From Methylobacterium sp. NMS14P (GTDB taxonomy: Bacteria > Pseudomonadota > Alphaproteobacteria > Rhizobiales > Beijerinckiaceae), in the NCBI RefSeq assembly GCF_028583545.1, contig NZ_CP087106.1:248001-312000 (forward strand): a stretch of DNA of 64,000 nucleotides. Reading direction: 5' to 3'. Both the position numbers and the translations under genes were made by a program. Below are positions 50,617 to 58,241 of the stretch, in pieces. The notes under the pieces were generated by a model. The model saw only the letters and a list, made by a program, of their open reading frames with translations, was not told where the DNA came from and searched no databases. The first letter of the stretch is position 1. Each line of letters begins with the position of its first letter.

Positions 50617-51921
50617 CTACGCGCCTCGCGACACACCCCCGGGCAGCAGCCCTCGCAGCCACGCGCTCGGACCGCCGCGCGGCGCCTCGGGGGCGCAGGC
50701 GAGGTAGGCCGCGTCGAATCCGGCCGCCTGGACCAGACTCCCGGCGATCACGAACGACAGGGCCGCGCCGGCACCCTCGATGGTCCCGATCAGGCCGTGG
50801 GCGGCATTGTAGCGGCCGGTCCCGCGGGTGATGTCGGCCATCACCAGGGGTTTGACCGCGCTGAGCTGACCGGCGCCGACGCCGTCGAGGCACTGGACGG
50901 CGATCAGCCAGAACGAGTCGCGCCAGACGAGATCGAGCAGGGCCCGCGCGGGCAGGGCGGCGATGCCGATCACCAGCATCGGCTTGCGGCCCCAGCGCTC
51001 GGCCCGGCGACCGACGAGGAGGCCCATCGGCACCATCACCGCCTGCGCGCCGATGATGCAGACGGAGACGATGACGGACGACCAGTCCGGCCGGGTCCGG
51101 CCGATCTCCTGCGCGACCAGGGTCAGCAGCGGCGCGTTGGCGAAGTGGAACAGCATCACGCAGGCCGCGAAGACCATCGGCGGGCGGCAGGTCAGCAGCG
51201 TCCGCCAGCGCCTCGGCGCCGCGTCCGCCTCGCCTTCGCCGCGGGCCCGCTGCCCGTCGATCGCCCGGCGGGGGATGGCGTAGAGCGACGCGGCGGAGAC
51301 GGCCGCGCAAGCCGGGACGAGGAGGAAGACGGCGCGGTCCGGGAAGAGCCAGCCCACGAGGCCGATCAGTCCGGCGATCGCCACGTTCCCGGTCCGCTCG
51401 AGGGCGGCGTTGCAGCCGAACCGCCGGGGAAGCTTACCGGACGGGAACAGCCCGAGGATCAGCGTCGCGATCGCCGGGTTGAGCATCCCGCCGACCGCGG
51501 CGAGGACGCAGGAGGCGGCGAGGACGAACCAGAAGTGCGGCGCCACGGCGAGGAGCACGGTGGCCAGCGACAGGTTCACGAGCGCCCAGAGCAGGATCCG
51601 CCGCTTGTCGCCCACAACGTCGATGGCGGTCCCGATCGGCGTCTGCGCCGCGATGCCGACGATCCCCGACACCGTGCCGACCAGCCCGACCGCGCCGTCG
51701 TCCCAGCCGCGATGCACGTAGAGGTACACGTTCAGGTAGGGCTTGATCGCCCCGTTGACGTCGATCAGCAGGAGCGTGAGCAGATCGAGGGCTCGGGCGA
51801 CTGACGGGCCCCGCGGGGCCGGCTCCGTCGCCCCTCGCGCGCCGATGGCCTGCGTCGACCGGTCGGCTCCCTTCCCAGCCAACCTAGGGCACCGGGCGCC
51901 GGCCCGGAGGCGTCGGTCCAC
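50617..51921 (-). CDS. major facilitator superfamily transporter
   Basis: 434 residues from GTG 51921; a TTG at 51882 is possible and the first 40 residues are not family-like, so the true start may be internal. Twelve hydrophobic helices: LLTLLLIDVNGAIKPYLNVY, VGLVGTVSGIVGIAAQTPIG, GLLVGRRAERWGRKPMLVIG (the MFS loop motif between helices 8 and 9) and LDGVGAGQLSAVKPLVMADI. Substrate unknown. Co-directional with the acid phosphatase. Confidence 0.85.
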   Translation of the reverse strand: MDRRLRAGARCPRLAGKGADRSTQAIGARGATEPAPRGPSVARALDLLTLLLIDVNGAIKPYLNVYLYVHRGWDDGAVGLVGTVSGIVGIAAQTPIGTAIDVVGDKRRILLWALVNLSLATVLLAVAPHFWFVLAASCVLAAVGGMLNPAIATLILGLFPSGKLPRRFGCNAALERTGNVAIAGLIGLVGWLFPDRAVFLLVPACAAVSAASLYAIPRRAIDGQRARGEGEADAAPRRWRTLLTCRPPMVFAACVMLFHFANAPLLTLVAQEIGRTRPDWSSVIVSVCIIGAQAVMVPMGLLVGRRAERWGRKPMLVIGIAALPARALLDLVWRDSFWLIAVQCLDGVGAGQLSAVKPLVMADITRGTGRYNAAHGLIGTIEGAGAALSFVIAGSLVQAAGFDAAYLACAPEAPRGGPSAWLRGLLPGGVSRGA

Positions 51922-51963
51922 CTTTGGTCGGTCACCGGGATGGGCCGTCGCCGCGAACGCGCC

Positions 51964-54900
51964 TCAGAGCGAAGGCTCCGGCGCTCCCGGGACGACTGCC
52001 CGCGCGCCGCCATCCGCCGGGCTCGAAGCCGCCCGGACGCCCATGCTCCGGGCGATCAGCACGTAGAAGAGCGGCGTGACGAACACGGCGAGCACGGTCG
52101 CGGTGATCATGCCGCCGAGCACGCCCGTGCCGATGGCCCGCTGGCTGTTCATGCTCGCGCCGGTGGCGACGGCGAGCGGCACCACGCCGAGGATGAAGGC
52201 GAACGAGGTCATGATGATCGGCCGGAAGCGCAGCTCGCAGGCCTCCAGCGCCGCTGCGTGGACGGGACGGCCCCGCGCCACGAGGTCTTTGGCCACCTCG
52301 ATGATCAGGATCGCGTTCTTCGCCGTCAGGCCGATCACGGTGATCAGCCCGACCTTGAAGTAGACGTCGTTCGGCATGTCGCGGACGAGCATGGCGAAGA
52401 TCGCCCCGACCACGCCCGTCGGCACCACGAGCAGCACCGCCAGCGGGATGGCCCAGCTCTCGTAGAGCGCCGCGAGGCAGAGGAAGACGCAGACCAGCGC
52501 CAGGACGAGCAGGTAGATCGCCTGGCTGCCCGACAGCTTCTCCTGCAGCGACTGACCGGTCCAGGCGAAGTCGAAGCCCGGCGGCAATTGCGCCGCGAGG
52601 CGCTCCATCTCGGCCATGGCGTCGCCGCTGGCGTAGCCCGGCGCAGCGCTGCCGGAGATCTTGATGCTCGGGTAGCCGTTGAAGCCGACGACCTGCGACG
52701 GACCCATCGTCCAGGCGACCCGCGCGAAGGACTGGAGCGGCACCATCTGCCCCTTGGCGTTGCGCACGTTCAGGTCGAGCAGGTCCTCGGCCCTCATCCG
52801 CCGCCCGGCCTCCGCCTGCACGATCACCCGCTGCATGCGCGCCTGGTTCGGGAAGTCGTTCACGTAGGCCGAGCCGAGGCTGGTCGAGAGCGCGTCGTTG
52901 ATGTCGGCGAAGGTGACGCCGAGCGCGTTCGCCTTCTGTCGGTCCAGGGTCAGCTCGATCTGCGGTGCGGTCGGCAGGCCCTCGACGTAGACGCCCTGCA
53001 GGATCGGGCTCTGCTGGGCCGCCTTGAGCAATTGGTCGCGCGCGGCGACCAGGGCGGCCTGCCCCTGCTGCGCCTTGTCCTGCAGGCGGAAGGCGAAGCC
53101 GCTCGAGTTGCCCAGTGCCTCGATGGCGGGCGGCGACAGCGCCATCGCGATGGCGTCCGGCAGGCCGCCGAGCACCGCGTTGGCCCGGGCGCTGACCGCC
53201 TCGGCACCGTTGCCGGGGCCGCGCTCCGCCCAGTCCTTCAGGGTGACGAAGGCGATGGCGGCGTTCTGGCCCTGGCCCGAGAAGCCGTAGCCGAGCAGCG
53301 TCGTCCGCGCCGCCACCGCCGGCTCGGCTCCGAAATGGTCCTCGATCCGCCGGACCACGTCGAGGGTGCGGCCCGCGGCCGATTCCGGCGGCGTCTGCGC
53401 GTCGACGATGACGTAACCCTGGTCCTCGATGGGCAGGAAGCTCGTGGGCATGCGGAGGTAGCCCCAGCCGAGGGCCGCCACGAGGGCCGCGTAGACGAGG
53501 AGCGCCCGCACCGGCCGGTGCAGCATCTCGGCGACGCCGGACCGGTAGGCCCGCGTGCCGGCCTGGAAACGCCGGTTGAACCAGCCGAAGAAGCCGCCCT
53601 TCGCGTGGCCGTGGCCGGGCCCGACGGGCTTCAGCAGCGTCGCGCAGAGCGCGGGCGTCAGCGACAGGGCCAGGAAGGCCGAGAAGGCGATCGAGGTCGC
53701 CATGCTGACCGCGAACTGGCGGTAGATCACCCCGACCGAGCCCGGGAAGAAGGCCAGCGGCACGAAGACGGCGATCAGCACCGCGGTGATGCCCACGATG
53801 GCGCCGGTGATCTGGCCCATGGCCTTGCGGGTCGCCGCCCTCGGGGGCAATCTCTCCTCGGCCATGATCCGCTCGACGTTCTCGACGACCACGATGGCGT
53901 CGTCCACGAGGATGCCGATGGCCAGCACCATGCCGAACATGGTGAGCACGTTGATCGAGAAGCCGGCGACGAGGAGCGCGCCGCAGGTCCCGAGCAGCGC
54001 CACCGGCACCACGATGGTCGGGATCAGGGTGTAGCGGATGTTCTGCAGGAACAGGAACATCACCGCGAAGACCAGCGCCATCGCCTCGGCGAGCGTCATC
54101 AGCACCTTGCGGATCGACACCTCGACGAAGGGCGTCGTGTCGTAGGGCACCGTCACGCTGACGTTGGCCGGCAGCGTGCGCTGGAGCTTCGCGATCCGCG
54201 CCTTCACGCCGGTCGCGGCCGCGAGGGCGTTGCCGCCGGGCGCGAGCTGGATGCCGATGCCGGCGGCGGGGCGGCCGTCCTGACGGGTCTGCATCGTGTA
54301 GGACTGGCCGCCGAGCTCGACCTCGGCCACGTCGCGCAGGCGGACGAGCGAGCCGTCCGGGTTGGCGCGCAGCACGATCTCGGCGAACTCGGCGACCGTG
54401 GTCAGCTGGCCCTTGACCAGCACGTTCGCGGCGATGCGCTGGCCCTCGGTCGCCGGCTGGGCGCCGACGATGCCCGAGGCGACCTGGGCGTTCTGCGCCT
54501 GGACCGCGGCCGTGACGTCGCCCGGCACCATGCCGAGCCCGACGAGCTTCACCGGGTCGATCCAGATCCGCAGCGCCTTCTCGGACGAGAACAGGGTGGC
54601 GCGCCCGACGCCCGGCACGCGCCGCAGCTCGCCCAGGATGCGCCGCGCGGCGAGGTCGCCGAGATCGCTCTCGCTCAGGGACCCGTCGCGGGAGCTGACC
54701 ACGACGAACTGCAGGAAGCTCGTGCTGGCTTCCTCGACGATGATGCCCTGCTGGGTCACCGCCCGGGGCAAGCGCGCCTCGATGCGCTTGATCCGGTTCT
54801 GGACCGCCACCGTGGCCCTCGACGGGTCCGAGCCCGGCGCGAAGGAGGCGAGGATCTGGGCCTGCCCCGACGTATCGCTGGTGGACTCGAAGTACATCAG

Positions 54901-55122
54901 CCCCGGGATGCCGTTCAGCTCCTCCTCGATGATGCGGGTGACGCCGTCGTAGAGCCGCTCTGGCGGCGCGCCCGGGTAGGTCGCCGTCGTCTGGATCGTG
55001 ACCGGGGCCACGTCCGGGTACTGCGAGACCGGCAGGAAGACGATCGAGATCGCGCCCACCAGCATGATGAAGATGGAGATCACCCAGGCGAAGATCGGGC
55101 GCTCGATGAAGAAGCGGGTCAT
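51964..55122 (-). CDS. RND multidrug efflux permease (AcrB/HAE1 family)
   Basis: 1052 residues, ATG 55122, full length for the family. N-terminal FFIERPIFAWVISIFIMLVG, proton-relay aspartates in GILVDDAIVVVENVERIM, the lysine of LTAKNAILIIEVAKDLV and the pore helices are intact. Porter-domain landmarks: VSQYPDVAPVTIQTTATYPG and NGIPGLMYFESTSDTSGQA. Inner-membrane trimer exporting drugs or solvents with the adaptor encoded 25 bases upstream. An outer-membrane channel gene is not present, so TolC must be supplied from elsewhere. Confidence 0.97.
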   Translation of the reverse strand: MTRFFIERPIFAWVISIFIMLVGAISIVFLPVSQYPDVAPVTIQTTATYPGAPPERLYDGVTRIIEEELNGIPGLMYFESTSDTSGQAQILASFAPGSDPSRATVAVQNRIKRIEARLPRAVTQQGIIVEEASTSFLQFVVVSSRDGSLSESDLGDLAARRILGELRRVPGVGRATLFSSEKALRIWIDPVKLVGLGMVPGDVTAAVQAQNAQVASGIVGAQPATEGQRIAANVLVKGQLTTVAEFAEIVLRANPDGSLVRLRDVAEVELGGQSYTMQTRQDGRPAAGIGIQLAPGGNALAAATGVKARIAKLQRTLPANVSVTVPYDTTPFVEVSIRKVLMTLAEAMALVFAVMFLFLQNIRYTLIPTIVVPVALLGTCGALLVAGFSINVLTMFGMVLAIGILVDDAIVVVENVERIMAEERLPPRAATRKAMGQITGAIVGITAVLIAVFVPLAFFPGSVGVIYRQFAVSMATSIAFSAFLALSLTPALCATLLKPVGPGHGHAKGGFFGWFNRRFQAGTRAYRSGVAEMLHRPVRALLVYAALVAALGWGYLRMPTSFLPIEDQGYVIVDAQTPPESAAGRTLDVVRRIEDHFGAEPAVAARTTLLGYGFSGQGQNAAIAFVTLKDWAERGPGNGAEAVSARANAVLGGLPDAIAMALSPPAIEALGNSSGFAFRLQDKAQQGQAALVAARDQLLKAAQQSPILQGVYVEGLPTAPQIELTLDRQKANALGVTFADINDALSTSLGSAYVNDFPNQARMQRVIVQAEAGRRMRAEDLLDLNVRNAKGQMVPLQSFARVAWTMGPSQVVGFNGYPSIKISGSAAPGYASGDAMAEMERLAAQLPPGFDFAWTGQSLQEKLSGSQAIYLLVLALVCVFLCLAALYESWAIPLAVLLVVPTGVVGAIFAMLVRDMPNDVYFKVGLITVIGLTAKNAILIIEVAKDLVARGRPVHAAALEACELRFRPIIMTSFAFILGVVPLAVATGASMNSQRAIGTGVLGGMITATVLAVFVTPLFYVLIARSMGVRAASSPADGGARAVVPGAPEPSL

Positions 55123-55147
55123 GGTGGGTCGGGCCTGCGCGACAGGG

Positions 55148-56308
55148 TCAGGGCTGCGGGGCGGCGGTGGCCGTGCGACCGCCCGCCCACGGCACCGGGT
55201 TGACGGCCATGCCGGGCTGGATCTTCTGGAAGCCCTCGACGACGACGGTCTCGCCGGACTTCAATCCGTCCTCGACGATCCAGCCGGCGTCGGTCAGCGC
55301 CCCGGTGCGCAGGGGCCGCAGGGCCAGGATCCGGTCCGCGCCGACCACGAAAGCCTGGGCCTCGCCGGCGCTGGAGCGCTGAATCGCCTGCGCGGGCACG
55401 ATGACGGCGCCCGGCTGCAGTCCGCGGGCGACGCGGATCCGGACATAGGCGCCCGGCAGCAGCGAGAGACGTGGGTTCGCGAAGGCGGCGCGCAAGCTGA
55501 CCTGACCGGTGCCCGGATCGACGCTCACGTCCGAGAACAGGAGCTTGCCGGAATCGGCGTGCAGGGTGCCGTCCGCGTGGACGAGACGCACCTCGGCGCC
55601 TCCGGCCCCGCCGCGATCCGCCAGCAACCCGTAATCGGACGCGGAAGCGTTGAAGTCGGCGAAGATCGGGTCGACCTGCTGAATGACGGCGAGCTTCGTC
55701 GCGTCGCCCTGCCCGACGAGGGCGCCCTCCGTCACGAGCGCGCGGCCGATCCGTCCGCCGATGGGCGCCCGCACGGTGGCGAAGTCCAGGTCGATCCGGG
55801 CCCGGTCGAGCTGGGCCCTGGCACTCGCCACGTCGGCCTCGGCCTGCCGCAGGGTCGCGACGGCGACGTCGTGCTGAGCGGTGCTGGCCGCCTGCCGCTC
55901 CAGCAGCGTCTCGGTCCGCTCCGATTGCTTCAGCGCCTGCACCCGCGACGCCTCCGCGCGGGCGAGGGACGCGGCCTTCGCGTCGACCTCGGCCTTGTAG
56001 ACCGCCGGGTCGATGCGGAAGAGGACGTCGTCCTTCTTGACGAGGCTGCCTTCCTCGAACGCGCGCTCCCGGATGATCCCCGAGACCTGGGCGCGGACCT
56101 CCGCCACGCGCGTCGAGGCGAGGCGACCCGGCAGGTCGAAGAGGCGCGGCACGGTCGCGGGTGCGACGGTCGCGACGGCCACGTCTATGGGCGGCGTTTC
56201 GGCCGCGGCCGTGTCGGTGGCGGCCGGCTTGCAGCCGGCCAGCGACGCGCTCACCACGAGCGCGACGAGGGTCGGGCGCCAGAAGCCGCGCGCGGTCGAG
56301 ATCGACAT
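55148..56308 (-). CDS. RND efflux periplasmic adaptor (AcrA-like lipoprotein)
   Basis: 386 residues, ATG 56308 behind GAGGAGCAGTTTCGTCC. Lipoprotein signal TLVALVVSASLAGC with the lipobox Cys26. Then the membrane-fusion protein pattern: LPGRLASTRVAEVRAQVSGI, IIRERAFEEGSLVKKDDVLF, a helical hairpin (about 100-165) and TVRAPIGGRIGRALVTEGAL. The gene starts the efflux operon, with its promoter shared with the divergent TetR gene. Confidence 0.95.
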   Translation of the reverse strand: MSISTARGFWRPTLVALVVSASLAGCKPAATDTAAAETPPIDVAVATVAPATVPRLFDLPGRLASTRVAEVRAQVSGIIRERAFEEGSLVKKDDVLFRIDPAVYKAEVDAKAASLARAEASRVQALKQSERTETLLERQAASTAQHDVAVATLRQAEADVASARAQLDRARIDLDFATVRAPIGGRIGRALVTEGALVGQGDATKLAVIQQVDPIFADFNASASDYGLLADRGGAGGAEVRLVHADGTLHADSGKLLFSDVSVDPGTGQVSLRAAFANPRLSLLPGAYVRIRVARGLQPGAVIVPAQAIQRSSAGEAQAFVVGADRILALRPLRTGALTDAGWIVEDGLKSGETVVVEGFQKIQPGMAVNPVPWAGGRTATAAPQP

Positions 56309-56437
56309 GGACGAAACTGCTCCTCTTACCGCGCGGGATCCGGCGCGTCGGTCGGCCGAATCCCGGACCCGTCCGGCGTCGGCGCGACGACGGTGTGACG
56401 CTGCCCCACCGGTTGCGCCGCCGCGGCCGGCTGTTTA

Positions 56438-56455
56438 AATCCATCCGTATGGATT
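56438..56455. promoter_or_regulatory. operator-like inverted repeat AATCCAT-N4-ATGGATT
   Basis: AATCCAT (56438-56444), CCGT, ATGGATT (56449-56455): a perfect 7-base inverted repeat, 20 bases before the TetR start and 130 bases from the adaptor start. Size and position fit a TetR-family operator controlling both directions. Confidence 0.7.
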
Positions 56456-56474
56456 GAAAAGAGGGAAGGTCAGG

Positions 56475-57008
56475 ATGGGGCGTCCGCGGAGCATCGACCG
56501 GGACAAGGTGCTCGACATCGCCGAGCGGATCGTGCGCGAGGAGGGGGCGACGGCGCTGACCTTCGACGCCGTGGCGAAGGCGGCCGGGATCACCAAGGGC
56601 GGCCTGCAATACTGCTTCGGCAGCAAAGACGATCTGGTCGCCGCCATGGCCGACCGCTGGCTGGCGGGCTTCGACGCGGAGGTCGCCCGCCACACGCCGG
56701 CCGACGGGACCCGCGTGGACCACGCGCGCGGCTACGTGACGGCGTCGGCGCGCATCGACGAGGCCACGCAGACCAAGATCGCCGGCATGCTCGTGAGCCT
56801 TCTGCAATCGCCGAAGCACCGGGAGCAGGCGCGCGGCTGGTACGCGGCGTGGCTGACGCGCCTCGAACCGGGCTCCGCGGCGGAGCGCAGGGCCCGCGCG
56901 GCGTTCTTCGCCGCGGAGGGCGCCTTCTTCCTGCGCAGTCTCGGCCTCGTCGCGTTGGACCAGGACCAGTGGGACGCCGTCTTCGACGACATCCTCGCGC
57001 TGCTCTGA
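56475..57008 (+). CDS. TetR-family regulator of the RND pump
   Basis: 177 residues from ATG 56475 behind GGAAGGTCAGG; a TTG at 56454 would lie inside the operator and is unlikely. N-terminal helix-turn-helix: RDKVLDIAERIVREEGATAL, TFDAVAKAAGITKGGLQYCF and GSKDDLVAAMADRW. The C-terminal ligand-binding half is a TetR_C_37-type domain (KIAGMLVSLLQSPKHREQAR). Divergent from the efflux operon with the operator between, so it most likely represses the pump until a substrate binds. Confidence 0.92.
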   Translation: MGRPRSIDRDKVLDIAERIVREEGATALTFDAVAKAAGITKGGLQYCFGSKDDLVAAMADRWLAGFDAEVARHTPADGTRVDHARGYVTASARIDEATQTKIAGMLVSLLQSPKHREQARGWYAAWLTRLEPGSAAERRARAAFFAAEGAFFLRSLGLVALDQDQWDAVFDDILALL

Positions 57009-57071
57009 ACCGTCCGGGGTCCGGAGCTGCGGCGGTTCGGCACCCCGAGGCCGGCCGGCCTGCGGCCGCCG

Positions 57072-58055
57072 TCACCGCACCGCTGTCGACCCGCGGGGAA
57101 CGAGGCTGCCGCTGAGGACCACCTTCCGGACCGGCTGGTCCGGCCGCTCGATCCGCTCGAACAGCAGGCGCATCGCCTGGGTGCCGATCTCGGCGACGGG
57201 CTGCTCGATCACGGTGAGGCCCGGCTCGGCGAGTTCGGTCCAGGGCTCGTTGTCGAAGCCGGCCAGCGCGAGGTCGCGCGGGAGCGCGAGGTTCAGGGCC
57301 CGGGCCGCCCGCACGGCGCCCATCAGGATGAGCCCGTTCGAGACGACGAGCGCCTCCGGCCTGTCGGGCTCCTGGAGCCAGCGCGCGGCCTCCGCCATCG
57401 CGGCCGCCGCGTTCGGCGCGACACTGCGGACCTGCGGCGCCAGACCGTGCCGGCCCATGGCCTCCTGATAGCCGGCACGGCGCTCCCGCGCGGTCGAACT
57501 CGTCGAGCCGAACAGGCCGCCGATCCGCGCGTAGCCCTGGCCCGCCAGGTGATCGACGAGGGTCGCGCAGGCCGCCACGTTGTCGAGGACGACGCTGTCG
57601 TAGGCCCCCGGCGGTCCCGACCGGTCGATCAGCACCACCGGGAAGTCGAGCGGTCGCTCGCCCAAGTCCTTCGAGGTCGTCACAGTCGGCGCGAAGATCA
57701 CGCCCGTGACCCGCTCCTCTTCCATCAAGCGCAGGTACATCGCCTCGCGTGCGGGGTCCTCGTCGGTGTTGCAGAGGATGACCCGCATGTCGGCGCCGAA
57801 GGCCGCGTCCTCCACGGCCCGGCTCACCGCCGTGAAGAACGGGTTGCGGATGTCGGCGACGATCAGGCCGATTGTCCGGGCCGACTGGGACCGCAGGCGC
57901 CGCGCCGAGAGGTTCGGCCGGTAGCCGGTGGCGCGCACCGCCGCCTGCACCTGCTCGCGGAGCGCGTCGCTCACCGGACCCTGGCCGAGCGCGCGCGACA
58001 CCGTGGCGGTCGAGACGCCCGCCGCACGGGCCACGTCGCGGATACCCACCTTCAT
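57072..58055 (-). CDS. fruR: LacI-family repressor of the fructose operon
   Basis: 327 residues, ATG 58055 behind GGGAG. N-terminal LacI helix-turn-helix GIRDVARAAGVSTATVSRAL followed by the hinge region (SARRLRSQSARTIGLIVADI). The periplasmic-binding-protein-like core then shows ADIRNPFFTAVSRAVEDAAF, DFPVVLIDRSGPPGAYDSVV and LALAGFDNEPWTELAEPGLT. Divergent from fruBKA, with two palindromes between, so a fructose(-1-phosphate)-responsive repressor is expected. The name is given by context. Confidence 0.88.
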   Translation of the reverse strand: MKVGIRDVARAAGVSTATVSRALGQGPVSDALREQVQAAVRATGYRPNLSARRLRSQSARTIGLIVADIRNPFFTAVSRAVEDAAFGADMRVILCNTDEDPAREAMYLRLMEEERVTGVIFAPTVTTSKDLGERPLDFPVVLIDRSGPPGAYDSVVLDNVAACATLVDHLAGQGYARIGGLFGSTSSTARERRAGYQEAMGRHGLAPQVRSVAPNAAAAMAEAARWLQEPDRPEALVVSNGLILMGAVRAARALNLALPRDLALAGFDNEPWTELAEPGLTVIEQPVAEIGTQAMRLLFERIERPDQPVRKVVLSGSLVPRGSTAVR

Positions 58056-58068
58056 CTCGTCGGCTCCC

Positions 58069-58080
58069 GGAAACGTTTCC
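58069..58080. promoter_or_regulatory. LacI-type operator GGAAACGTTTCC near fruR
   Basis: A perfect 12-base palindrome with the central CG typical of LacI-family operators, 14 bases upstream of the fruR start. It could mediate autorepression. Confidence 0.75.
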
Positions 58081-58155
58081 AGCAGCGTTACACCGTTAGC
58101 GGCCGCTCGGTAAGACCGCGTCGAGGCTCGGACACGCCGTCTCGCGCACGTTGCG

Positions 58156-58184
58156 TTGACATTCATGCTGAAAACGTTTTCATT
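58156..58184 (+). promoter_or_regulatory. fruBKA promoter (TTGACA, 17 bp, TTCATT)
   Basis: A consensus -35 box TTGACA at 58156-58161 and a weaker -10 box TTCATT at 58179-58184. The palindrome at 58169-58182 occupies the spacer and the start of the -10 box. Confidence 0.6.
58169..58182. promoter_or_regulatory. LacI-type operator TGAAAACGTTTTCA in the fru promoter
   Basis: A perfect 14-base palindrome, sharing GAAACGTTTC-like core with the site at 58069-58080. Lying between -35 and -10 it would block RNA polymerase when bound by the divergent repressor. Confidence 0.8.
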
Positions 58185-58241
58185 GATCCCAACGAAGAGG
58201 CGGCGAACCACCCGCCGCTCGCGATGGGAGGAGAGCACGCC

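Noticed and set aside
51940..55203. 1087-codon plus-strand frame
   Set aside because: Antisense of the RND permease, with His/Arg/Asp-rich repetitive composition.
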